Source: Hyphomicrobiales bacterium (GTDB lineage: Bacteria; Pseudomonadota; Alphaproteobacteria; Rhizobiales; Rhizobiaceae). From it: DNA of 64,000 bases. The stretch lies in contig JAKDNM010000002.1 of assembly GCA_030456445.1 (NCBI GenBank), positions 1 through 64,000 on the forward strand, in the 5' to 3' direction. The notes beneath the pieces are model-generated. The model saw nothing but the letters and a program-made list of their open reading frames with translations. It was not told the DNA's origin and did no database searches. A program made the position numbers and the translations under genes. This document shows positions 45,542-53,459 of this stretch, piece after piece; the first letter of the stretch is position 1, and each line of letters starts with the position of its first letter.

Positions 45542-46942
45542 TTACAGTTCAAAATCTTGGTTCGGCAGCCACGCGCAATCGGCCCATTGCTGTTTATATC
45601 GCTTTGCGAACTCTTTGATCTCGCGCCTGTTGGCTTGCGGTGTTTGGCAGGCCCGGGCGCAGGTCGACACAACATCGTGGTAAAAAGCCCGGGAAACCGG
45701 CCGAATGCCCTCATAGTTCATGAGGAGCCCCGGAAGGCGCTCTGTAATGGGCTCCCCGCGGGGCGCCATGACAATGCTTGGCGGGCATCCATAAGGGTTG
45801 ATCAATACGTATCGCCAACTTGGGTCGGCAGCTCCCTGCACAGGAACTATCTCACACGGGGAGGCATCCCCGCCGCTGGAAATTTCCTGATAGACCTCTT
45901 CAAGTGCTTGAGGTCTTCGGGCAACGAGCACGTATGGTCCTGCCGGGGTGTGACTGCCTAGTGCGTCGTCATATTCTATCCCCAAGAGGCATTCCAGGCT
46001 GGAGCGCGCCGATCGATCCAGAATAGCCCGCTCCGAAACGAACCACTGAAGCTGCCGCAAGGTAATCCCGGCGGCGGCCGCGATCTTCTTGAGAGGATTT
46101 GGCCAGCACGCTACCAGGTTCTTGGCGATCTCGGCCGCGGTGTCGTACCCATATTCGCCCGCGGACGCGTCATCCTCAATGTGGTCCTCTGACGGTTCTC
46201 GTCCCGAAAGCAGCCACGTCGTGCCGTCAAAACCGTTGCGGTTGAAGTAGCGAGGGCGGTCAGGAGGCAGGGAAGATTCCCACGATGACAGCCATGGTCC
46301 GGCGTTCCACCCCACAGTTTCAATAGCAATCGATCCCGGCTGCCGCATTGGCAGCGCCAACCATCGCTCAATTCGATCTTCAAGGTCGCGATTACTCAGA
46401 CCGCGAGAACCATGCCGAGAGCTGTATTCGTGATCTTCTCGCGCATTACGACACAGAGCGTCGATCGCTTCGATGAGAGAAGGGGCGTCAGCTCCGTGCC
46501 GTTTCAACAACCATCGGGCGGCATCTTGTGCCGAACGCAAAGAAGCGGGCAACGACTTGTCTTTGGCGTCGGCGACTTCGAGCTGAACGCCGATTCGTGC
46601 CACATCCGCTGCTAGCGCGTGGTCGGCCTGTGCCAGATTGCGGTTTAAGCGAAGAATATCCGGAGGCCCACGCAAACCCTCAGCGCTTCCCCAGGCCGTC
46701 TGGAGCACCTCACTCAAAGGCATCCGCTGGTTGATGGCAGAGAATGTCAGCCAGCGGATTGGCAGCCCTGCGACGGTCAGCCCATAGAGGATCAAAGGGC
46801 TGAGTCCGTACCGCTCCGCATCTTCAATCCTTATGGGATCCCGTACTGCCACTATGCCATGTTCAGGATGATGAAAAAGAAACTTGGCGGTCGAGACGTA
46901 GAAATGATGTTCTCTTTGTGGCTGCAGTGCTGAAATCCTCAT
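45542..46942 (-). CDS. Unrecognised 466-aa protein
   Basis: No family is recognised. The ATG at 46942 has GGGGGAG just upstream; the track starts 5 codons earlier at a TTG. The N-terminal 80 residues (FYVSTAKFLFHHPEHGIVAVRDPIRIEDAERYGLSPLILYGLTVAGLPIRWLT) and a central HTH-like segment (NPLKKIAAAAGITLRQLQWFVSERAILD) are notable, with Trp- and Pro-rich linkers. It lies at the right edge of the defence-type island, just upstream of the deleted helicase gene on the same strand, and ends 6 nt before that gene region starts. Confidence 0.6.
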   Translation of the reverse strand: MRISALQPQREHHFYVSTAKFLFHHPEHGIVAVRDPIRIEDAERYGLSPLILYGLTVAGLPIRWLTFSAINQRMPLSEVLQTAWGSAEGLRGPPDILRLNRNLAQADHALAADVARIGVQLEVADAKDKSLPASLRSAQDAARWLLKRHGADAPSLIEAIDALCRNAREDHEYSSRHGSRGLSNRDLEDRIERWLALPMRQPGSIAIETVGWNAGPWLSSWESSLPPDRPRYFNRNGFDGTTWLLSGREPSEDHIEDDASAGEYGYDTAAEIAKNLVACWPNPLKKIAAAAGITLRQLQWFVSERAILDRSARSSLECLLGIEYDDALGSHTPAGPYVLVARRPQALEEVYQEISSGGDASPCEIVPVQGAADPSWRYVLINPYGCPPSIVMAPRGEPITERLPGLLMNYEGIRPVSRAFYHDVVSTCARACQTPQANRREIKEFAKRYKQQWADCAWLPNQDFEL

Positions 46943-47199
46943 GTCTCCCCCCGCCAAACAAAATCACTGCTTGGAACATTACGATTCTGAGAACGGAGGC
47001 CAAGGAGGTTCCCGCCTTTTTGCCGGTGATTCCGTTGGGTTCTATCACCTCGAGCTGTTGCGGTCTGGTCGGCGAGACCCTGATGGCGACGGCCGCGATC
47101 ATCGACAATGCCGGCTAGGCTGACGGTGCGCGACCGAAATGCCGTTCCATCGCGGCAGTGGGTTCACGGTCGGATTGGTATGTGGCAATGTTGCTTTAG

Positions 47200-47227
47200 T
47201 TGACAAAGTTGCTCCGATCACCATATT
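47200..47227 (+). promoter_or_regulatory. Candidate promoter of the Xre/RES module
   Basis: TTGACA (47200-47205) and CATATT (47222-47227) are 16 nt apart and end 20 nt before the antitoxin start. The rest of the 305-nt gap from 46943 shows no gene. Confidence 0.45.
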
Positions 47228-47247
47228 GAGTGTGAAGGAGAACAATC

Positions 47248-47928
47248 ATGGCTGGCAAGGCGCAATCCCCTACGCCAACGGGCGCGGCGTCCAAGGACGT
47301 GGTTACGATGTTCACCATGAAAGGCGATCCCGTAAAGGCGTTGTCGAGGCTCAAGTTGCCGGCTGGCGCCAAGGTGGCGATCGTATCGTCGCGGCCAGAA
47401 TCCGTGCGGGAGATCAGGAAGACTGTCCGCGGCCATGTCGCCCGCGTCACCGAGGTGGTCGAGCGAAAGCAGGATCCGGATCGCAGCGAGCGAGGGTCGT
47501 TCGTCGACAAGACCGCGTTCGAGCCGGATGCACGCAGCCGGGCGATGCTGGAGGGCATCCGCATCGCACAGGAAGATTTGCGAGACGCAGGCGGCGCCTA
47601 TGATCTCGACCAGGTCCGTACGCTGATGCGCGGCGTATCCCGTCAGGCGGTCGACAAGCGCGTGCAGGAGGGTTCGCTTCTCGCCGTACCCGGCCCCAGC
47701 AATCGTCGCAGCTATCCGACCGTTCAGTTCAATCGGGACGGCACCGTCGTAGCGGGCCTGAAGGCGGTTCGTGACGCCTTGCAGACCCGCAATCCGTGGA
47801 CGGTCCTCAATTTCCTTTCCCGTCCGGATGCGAGACTCGACAACAGCAAGCCTGTCGACCTGCTGAGGTCCGGCAAGCTCGACATCGTGCTTGAAGCCGC
47901 TAGAAGGCACGGTGAGCAGGGGGCGTGA
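47248..47928 (+). CDS. Xre/MbcA/ParS-type antitoxin (DUF2384), long form
   Basis: A 226-aa protein. The C-terminal DUF2384 toxin-binding domain is visible (VRDALQTRNPWTVLNFLSRPDARLDNSKPVDLLRSGKLDIVLEAARRHG). A central HTH-like part (LDQVRTLMRGVSRQAVDKRVQEGSLLAVPGPSNRRSYPTVQF) precedes it. The extra N-terminal 80 residues make it longer than typical members. It overlaps the RES toxin by 4 nt. Probable neutraliser and autorepressor. Confidence 0.8.
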   Translation: MAGKAQSPTPTGAASKDVVTMFTMKGDPVKALSRLKLPAGAKVAIVSSRPESVREIRKTVRGHVARVTEVVERKQDPDRSERGSFVDKTAFEPDARSRAMLEGIRIAQEDLRDAGGAYDLDQVRTLMRGVSRQAVDKRVQEGSLLAVPGPSNRRSYPTVQFNRDGTVVAGLKAVRDALQTRNPWTVLNFLSRPDARLDNSKPVDLLRSGKLDIVLEAARRHGEQGA

Positions 47929-48512
47929 GCGGCCCGCTCCCTCCCGCCGATCTGCATCAACGTCGACCGGACCTGATCGAGCTTCCGGCGGGCGAGAAAC
48001 TGCATCGCTTCTATACGGCGCGATGGGAGCCGATCTTTTTCGATACTTCGACGACCGGACGTTTCAATGCGTCGGACGGCTCATATGGCGTTCTCTACGC
48101 CGCGAAGGAACTCGCCGGCGCCTTTGCCGAAACGTTCCTGCGAACGCCCGGGCGCACCCTCATCGACCTTGGCCTCCTCCAGCGAAAAGCCTACGTCCGC
48201 CTCACGGCGAGCAGAAAGCTGACATTGATCCGACTCGCGGGTCCGGGCCTCGCCCTGCTCGGAGCGACGGCCGAGGTCACGCATAGCGGCCTTCCCTATG
48301 ATGTCGCTCAGGCCTGGTCGGCGGCTTTATTCAAACATCCGGTCGTCGCCGACGGCATTGCCTATCATGCCCGGCATGACGATAGCGAACTATGCTATGC
48401 GCTGTTCGACCGATCGGCCGATACGATCGTGGAAGACGCGCGCGAGGTCGACCTCGACCAAGACTGGTTCTGGCGGATCGCGGATCACTATCGCGTCGGA
48501 CTTGCGCCCTAG
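47925..48512 (+). CDS. RES-domain toxin (NAD+-depleting)
   Basis: A 195-aa RES-family protein. Family features include LHRFYTARWEPIFFDTSTTGRFNASDGSYGVLYAAKELAGAFAETFLR (R, Y and E active-site residues) and YHARHDDSELCYALFDRSAD near the end. RES toxins degrade NAD+ by phosphorolysis in characterised systems. Pairs with the upstream DUF2384 antitoxin. Confidence 0.88.
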   Translation: MSGPLPPADLHQRRPDLIELPAGEKLHRFYTARWEPIFFDTSTTGRFNASDGSYGVLYAAKELAGAFAETFLRTPGRTLIDLGLLQRKAYVRLTASRKLTLIRLAGPGLALLGATAEVTHSGLPYDVAQAWSAALFKHPVVADGIAYHARHDDSELCYALFDRSADTIVEDAREVDLDQDWFWRIADHYRVGLAP

Positions 48513-48617
48513 ATCTGGGGACTGCAAAAGCTCCGCTCTGGCGGCAAGACACACATTGGGCCTATACGCGGCCAGCGATCTGTCGCGCAAATCGTATTGA
48601 TTCAGGAAGAAGAAGAC

Positions 48618-49304
48618 ATGAGACGACAGACGCGTCCCTTCATCGTGGAAGTCAAGCACAGGCGCGCTCCAACGAAGAAGCAATCGATCTGGGGCAATTT
48701 GGATATTGCGGCTGTCGCCGCCGAAACAATGCGCGACCTGGAACAGGATGAACCGACTTCCCGGTCCTTGATTGACTCACGCGCACCGGCGATTGATGTT
48801 GCGGGCAACGACAACCCACCACTGGAGCATAACATGCCGGATCCGCAGGAAGCTGAAACAGCCGAGGCCGTTGCCGAAACGCCTGCAAGCGTAGTGACCG
48901 CTGAACCGAAGAAAAAGGCTCCGCGGCCGAGAAAGGCGAAGGCAACACCTAAGCAGCGAATTGCGAAGGAAGCCGCAAAGCCGGCATCCAGGTCGGCAGA
49001 CGTCCAGCCCGCGCCGGCGCGTGCCAAGCGCAAAACCTATTCCGAAAAGGAGCGTGCTCAAAAGCTCACGCAGATCGAGAAGTCGATCGGCCGCGGCGTG
49101 TCTATCAAGAACGCCGTAGGCGAAGCTGGTATATCGGAACAGACCTATTATCAGTGGAAGAAGGCCGCGCAAACTGCTGCGCCGGTCGATGATCTGAAGG
49201 ACCTCATTGCGCTGGAGGAAGAAAACAAGCGGCTGAAGAAGCAGCTCGCCGAACACCTGCGGCAGGAGAATGCGGAGCTGAAGAAAAAGCTCGGACTCAA
49301 CTGA
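48618..49304 (+). CDS. SyrB-like protein
   Basis: A 228-aa Lys/Ala/Pro-rich protein. The N-terminal half is low-complexity and basic (KKKAPRPRKAKATPKQRIAKEAAK). The C-terminus has the SyrB-type HTH (RKTYSEKERAQKLTQIEKSIGRGVSIKNAVGEAGISEQTYYQWKKAAQ) and a coiled coil ending ENAELKKKLGL. The HTH resembles those of transposase Orf1 proteins. SyrB was described in rhizobia as a regulator; role here unknown. Start at 48618 with a GAAGAAGAAGAC leader. Confidence 0.75.
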   Translation: MRRQTRPFIVEVKHRRAPTKKQSIWGNLDIAAVAAETMRDLEQDEPTSRSLIDSRAPAIDVAGNDNPPLEHNMPDPQEAETAEAVAETPASVVTAEPKKKAPRPRKAKATPKQRIAKEAAKPASRSADVQPAPARAKRKTYSEKERAQKLTQIEKSIGRGVSIKNAVGEAGISEQTYYQWKKAAQTAAPVDDLKDLIALEEENKRLKKQLAEHLRQENAELKKKLGLN

Positions 49305-49329
49305 GCCGCGTCCGTAGCGGTTGCCCCGT

Positions 49330-50538
49330 TCAGATCGGCAAGGGCGGCATGTCGCCGTCCGCGACACGCCATATCCAGGCATCCATTTCCGGCCGAGAGG
49401 CGATCAGCTTGTCGAGCGCGGTCTCAAATTTTTCATCTGCGGTCGGCGGTGCGATGTAGAGCGCCACCGGGCGCGGCTGGCGCTGCAGGAACATGGCAGC
49501 CGCCATCGGCTGATCGAGGGGCAGATTGTAGCGCAAACCCTTGGTGCTCTGCTCCCGTATTCGGGCAAGCGCATCGAGCAGTCGCTTTTCGTAGGCGGAC
49601 TCGTAAGGTATCCAGTTCTCCGACACCACCATCAGGGCGATTTCCTCGATGATCGCGAGACCGGCCGCGTTCAACCCGAACGTGGCGATAGCGATCAAAT
49701 GCGATGCATCGTCCGCGCTCCAAAGCGCAATCTCGCTTTCGAACCGCGCCTGCAGGCGACGATGCAATCCCTCATCGAGAATGAGTGGAAACCCCGGCAT
49801 ATGTTTCACGACGAGATTCATGCCTGAGCGAGCCGGCGCGAACTCCTTCACCTCGCCGACCAGCACCATCAGCGGGCGCGGCCCGCTTTTCGGCGGCAAA
49901 GCATGGATTAGAGCCTCCGCCCGGCGCTGCTCGATCGCCAGCTTGTTCTGGGACCGGAACTGCTCGGGAATGTAGAGGATGTCGGAGAGCGGCGCGCCCT
50001 TCACCACCATATGCTTCGCGGCTTCGAGCAAATGCCATTGCAGGTTCCACCAGTGCCGTTTGCCGGACCAGGCAGACATCCATTTCGTCATGCCCGCTTC
50101 ATGCCACAAATAATGCAGCAACCCGCGCAGCGTCATCTTGCGTGGCTCACCGACCACGCTGTCGACCGCACCACTGCCGGCACCGACGGGTGAGACCCGG
50201 CTACCTCGTTTCGACAGGCTGAACTCCAGCTTCAGCGCCGCCATCCCGGTCGCCGGGTCAAGCTGGATCGCACTGCCCATCAGCGCGCCAAGACCGGAGA
50301 GTTCGTAAGGTGGCTCGAAGGACTCACAAGCCGGGTCGTGTTCGGCGCCCGTCAGCGGCATGCGCTTGATGAAGAACTGGTCGCCCATGCGGGCGATGTA
50401 CATCGGCACACCTGGTTCCTTGCACAGACAGAGCGGCCGCTGCCTAAGTTCATAGGCGGACTTCAGCGCCGTTTGCAGGTCACGCGCATTGTTGTCATAG
50501 GACCCAGCTCCGATTCTGAACTGCCGCATCGCCTCCAT
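49330..50538 (-). CDS. DUF1173 family plasmid protein
   Basis: A protein of about 402 aa with the DUF1173 features RPLCLCKEPGVPMYIARMGDQFFIKRMPLTGAEHDPACESFEPP (Cys/His pattern suggesting metal binding), LRGLLHYLWHEAGMTKWMSAWSGKRHWWNLQWHLLEAA and MPGFPLILDEGLHRRLQARF. Function unknown; common on rhizobial plasmids. The start is uncertain among ATGs at 50529, 50538 and 50571; the track extension to 50802 is a shadow. Confidence 0.8.
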   Translation of the reverse strand: MEAMRQFRIGAGSYDNNARDLQTALKSAYELRQRPLCLCKEPGVPMYIARMGDQFFIKRMPLTGAEHDPACESFEPPYELSGLGALMGSAIQLDPATGMAALKLEFSLSKRGSRVSPVGAGSGAVDSVVGEPRKMTLRGLLHYLWHEAGMTKWMSAWSGKRHWWNLQWHLLEAAKHMVVKGAPLSDILYIPEQFRSQNKLAIEQRRAEALIHALPPKSGPRPLMVLVGEVKEFAPARSGMNLVVKHMPGFPLILDEGLHRRLQARFESEIALWSADDASHLIAIATFGLNAAGLAIIEEIALMVVSENWIPYESAYEKRLLDALARIREQSTKGLRYNLPLDQPMAAAMFLQRQPRPVALYIAPPTADEKFETALDKLIASRPEMDAWIWRVADGDMPPLPI

Positions 50539-50760
50539 CGCTCCAGGATCGCCGCGCCCTCCACCACCCATTGAGTCATGGCTTTTCCTACAACGCAACC
50601 CGTTCAGCCGTCGGATTGAGAAGGCCGGCCTCCGCGGCTCTTCACCCTTCGGGTGCGCACCCCGACGCGCGTGGCGCGCGGCTGCGGCATTGATGCTGGG
50701 CGCGGCCGCCGCTGGGGAGAGAGGGAGAGGGGAGGCCGGAATCCGGCGGCGGGTGGAGGA

Positions 50761-50779
50761 CCGGGAGAGAGGCTCCCGG
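50761..50779 (+). promoter_or_regulatory. Leader hairpin with AGAGG loop before the DUF932 gene
   Basis: CCGGGAG-AGAGG-CTCCCGG forms a 7-bp stem with a purine loop, ending 21 nt before the start codon. A hairpin with the identical loop precedes the ParB-like gene. Confidence 0.5.
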
Positions 50780-50800
50780 CGCCCGTCGCGGAGCAAGACC

Positions 50801-51997
50801 ATGACCCAGATCGAAATTCAGGCACCATCACGTATTACGCGCAATGGCTACAAGGTCGACGTCAGCAGAGGCCAGACCATCGGCCGCGTGTCCTCGGAAT
50901 GGTTCAACCGACCGTCAGACGAGCGCTATCTGTCGCTCACCGACCTGCATAATTCGGTGAAGCGCCGGACCGAGCGCAGCAAGACCCGTATCGTCGAGAG
51001 CGAGGCTATCCGCGTCGAAGCGTCTCGCGACAATCCTGAGCGGCTGATGTTGATGATGCCAGAGGCTCACGCGCCGGTCGCGCCGACCCACTGGAGTTTT
51101 GGCCAGCTCGCCGGCCTGGTCGGCGCGCCCGCCGCCTATCTGCGTCAGCTTCCGGCGCCGCTCGCCGGCATCAACCTGCAGCACGGGCTGCTCCACCATC
51201 GCGCAGAGCAGATCAAAACCCTCGAAATCGAGAACGGCCGCTTGGAGCTTCGCGCGGTTACGGGCCCGGATTACGGGAGAATTTTCGACCACGAACTCGT
51301 GGAGGCTGTGCAGAAGATCGCCGGCAACGGCACCGGCGACACGCGCTGGAAAGTGCCCGGCGTCCTCGACTGGTCGACCCACATCTACAATCCCAATGTC
51401 GATATCTCGAAGGATACGACGACGCTTTATGCCTCCGACCGCGACATCTTCGTATTTCTGGTCGACGACCTTAACCCCATAGAGGCGGGTCGGCTGCCGA
51501 ACGGAGAACCCGACTTATATTTCCGTGGGTTTTATGCCTGGAACAGCGAGGTCGGCTCAAAAACGCTTGGAATTGCAAGCTTTTACCTGCGTGCCGTGTG
51601 CCAAAATCGAAATTTGTGGGGGGTCGAGGATTTCCAGGAAATCACCATCCGCCATTCCAAATACGCCGCATCGCGCTTTGCGCTCGAAGCCGAACCGGCA
51701 CTGATCCAGTTCGCCGAGTCCTCGCCCATGCCGTTCATAAACGGCATCAAGGCGGCGCGCGAGCGCATCGTCGCGCGCGACGACGACGACCGCACAGCCT
51801 TCCTGCGCAAGCGCGGCTTCTCGAAGGGCGAGACGTCAAAGATCATCGACGCGGTGCTCAACGAAGAAGGGCATCCGCCGGCTTCCATCTTCGACTTTGT
51901 CCAAGGCATCACTCGCGTCGCGCGCGACAAGCAACACCAGGATGACCGGCTCGAAATGGAAGGCAAGGCCAAGAAGCTGCTCGACCTCACCCACTGA
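50801..51997 (+). CDS. DUF932 family plasmid protein
   Basis: A 398-aa protein of the DUF932 / phage-plasmid-like family: HWSFGQLAGLVGAPAAYLRQLPAPLAGINLQHGL, YGRIFDHELVEAVQKIAG, FLVDDLNPIEAGRLPNGEPDLYFRGFYAWNSEVGSKTLGIASFYLRAVCQNRNLWG, RHSKYAASRF. Function unknown; related proteins occur on conjugative plasmids and phages. The ATG at 50801 follows a GGAGCAAGACC site; upstream frame is a leader. A run of 11 C and 6 G follows the stop. Confidence 0.8.
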   Translation: MTQIEIQAPSRITRNGYKVDVSRGQTIGRVSSEWFNRPSDERYLSLTDLHNSVKRRTERSKTRIVESEAIRVEASRDNPERLMLMMPEAHAPVAPTHWSFGQLAGLVGAPAAYLRQLPAPLAGINLQHGLLHHRAEQIKTLEIENGRLELRAVTGPDYGRIFDHELVEAVQKIAGNGTGDTRWKVPGVLDWSTHIYNPNVDISKDTTTLYASDRDIFVFLVDDLNPIEAGRLPNGEPDLYFRGFYAWNSEVGSKTLGIASFYLRAVCQNRNLWGVEDFQEITIRHSKYAASRFALEAEPALIQFAESSPMPFINGIKAARERIVARDDDDRTAFLRKRGFSKGETSKIIDAVLNEEGHPPASIFDFVQGITRVARDKQHQDDRLEMEGKAKKLLDLTH

Positions 51998-52127
51998 TCG
52001 CCCCCCCCCCCGGGGGGCCCGTTCCTGCATGTTGTACTGGCCGTCTCTCATGATCGCAGCCTCAAGGCGCCGCTTCCAACAGCACGGGGGCGGCGCTTTT
52101 CGTCGTGATGGGCCAGGAGGTCGAAAG

Positions 52128-52264
52128 GTGAGCCTACACACAGCAGCAGCAAGACGGTCACCGTAGACCGGCAGGCACTCATCCACATCCTCATGGATCA
52201 TGCCCGCATGCTGGAGGCGCTGCGTAAGGTCGGCCGTGTCGACATTGGGGAACCGGATGGTTAG
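52128..52264 (+). pseudogene. Small frameshifted plasmid gene
   Basis: A GTG with a strong AGGAGG site 7 nt upstream opens a short frame that stops after 12 codons. Shifting frame within the first codons gives THSSSKTVTVDRQALIHILMD and HARMLEALRKVGRVDIGEPDG, which look like a real small protein of about 45 aa. One base appears missing near 52134. Family unknown. Confidence 0.35.
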
Positions 52265-52271
52265 CGTGCTA

Positions 52272-52658
52272 CTATTCGGGAAGATTGAACCGCTCGATCG
52301 TCACGGCCCGATCGGCGTTCACTGTGATCTCCAGCACTTCGTTCCACGCCTCCTCCCCGCCAAGTTCCGAGAGGGCAAGGAGGAAAAGACGCACCTGAAG
52401 ATCAAGGCTCATCAATCCCGGCGCCGTGTTAAAGGTTACCAAACCGACATGCAGTTCCTCGCGGCCATAGAGCCCACGAAAATCCGCAGTGTTGTGGGTG
52501 ACCAGGATATAGCCGTCATCGACAGCGCGCCTGGTCACCACATGATCCTTCGCCCCTGCCAGGCCGAGCCACCGCACATGGCTGGATTCCAGGTAGCCGC
52601 GCTCGCGCGCCAGTTTTGCCAGATCGGGGCTCAGGCATTCGTCGATCAGGAATTTCAC
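52272..52658 (-). CDS. DUF5615 PIN-like toxin
   Basis: A 128-aa protein with the DUF5615 pattern MKFLIDECLSPDLAKLARERGYLESSHVRWLGLAGAKDH, then DDGYILVTHNTADFRGLYGREELHVGLVTF: a compact PIN-like fold with acidic residues. It overlaps the antitoxin gene by 4 nt (ATGA). Expected to be a ribonuclease toxin. Confidence 0.8.
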   Translation of the reverse strand: MKFLIDECLSPDLAKLARERGYLESSHVRWLGLAGAKDHVVTRRAVDDGYILVTHNTADFRGLYGREELHVGLVTFNTAPGLMSLDLQVRLFLLALSELGGEEAWNEVLEITVNADRAVTIERFNLPE

Positions 52659-53275
52659 GAAGCCGCAGGCAGATCGTCGAGACGGACTGTGCGCGAGGAT
52701 CTCGCCGGCTTGTCACGCCACGCCGGTTTTGCCGGCGGGCGGCCACGTCGCGGATAGGCGAGCGCATAGTCCGCGGCGAGGCCGATCTGGTCGAGGGTGA
52801 GTGGCGGATAAGCGGCATGGATCGCCTCGGGCGCGTCGCCATTCGCGAGCATGTCCGCGACGTCATGGATCGGTACGCGCGTTCCGGCAAAGACCGGCTG
52901 GCCGCCAAGGATATCAGAATCGCGCGCCACCATCGCCTTCGCCTTCCGCAGCCGCGCAAGGCCGGTCTTAACGTCGGCGGCGATCGGCTTGAGGTCGACC
53001 TTCAGCAGGTCGGCGGCAACCACAGATGCAGCGTCGGTCGCGATCGCGCGCTCGACAATGCGCCGCCTTGCCGTTGGGGTCAGCGTCTCAGCCGTAAGCC
53101 ACGCCAGACGCAGCCCCAACAGCCCTGATCCGACAATGACGCGGCTGCCGCGACGCGTCTCGACGCGGCCGCGCAGCAATCCGGCGTCGATGATGCGATG
53201 CACCTGCTTGAGCGGCACGCGCGTCACCGACGCCGCCTCGTTGGCGGTGAGCACCTCGGCGTTGAATCCGACCAT
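52655..53275 (-). CDS. HTH-DUF433 antitoxin
   Basis: A 206-aa protein: N-terminal HTH (VLTANEAASVTRVPLKQVHRIIDAGLLRGRVETRRGSRVIVG) and C-terminal DUF433 (RDSDILGGQPVFAGTRVPIHDVADMLANGDAPEAIHAAYPPLTLDQIGLAADYALAYPRRGRPP). The start at 53275 is just inside an operator-like inverted repeat; the longer track frame is a shadow. It has the same architecture as the antitoxin at 33137 but a different toxin partner. Confidence 0.8.
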   Translation of the reverse strand: MVGFNAEVLTANEAASVTRVPLKQVHRIIDAGLLRGRVETRRGSRVIVGSGLLGLRLAWLTAETLTPTARRRIVERAIATDAASVVAADLLKVDLKPIAADVKTGLARLRKAKAMVARDSDILGGQPVFAGTRVPIHDVADMLANGDAPEAIHAAYPPLTLDQIGLAADYALAYPRRGRPPAKPAWRDKPARSSRTVRLDDLPAAS

Positions 53276-53285
53276 GACAATAATC

Positions 53286-53303
53286 CTTCCACGTTTGTGG
53301 AAG
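53286..53303. promoter_or_regulatory. Operator of the DUF433/DUF5615 module
   Basis: CTTCCAC-GTTT-GTGGAAG is a 7-bp inverted repeat 10 nt upstream of the antitoxin start codon, overlapping an AT-rich stretch that probably contains its promoter. Likely autoregulatory site. Confidence 0.6.
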
Positions 53304-53418
53304 ATATATAGCGTTCTCTCCGGCAACAGTCCAGCACCGTGGCGCTGCCGGCGGCGGCGGCGCGCGGCCGGGAGAGGCAGAGGGCGGAGGGGAGGGGTTC
53401 CTGACGGGCTTGGAGGTT

Positions 53419-53433
53419 CGGGGAGAGGCCCCG
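53419..53433 (+). promoter_or_regulatory. Leader hairpin with AGAGG loop before the ParB-like gene
   Basis: CGGGG-AGAGG-CCCCG forms a short stem whose loop is identical to that at 50761-50779, ending 26 nt before the start codon. Confidence 0.45.
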
Positions 53434-53459
53434 GGCCGTCCGTCATGGAGAACCTGACC

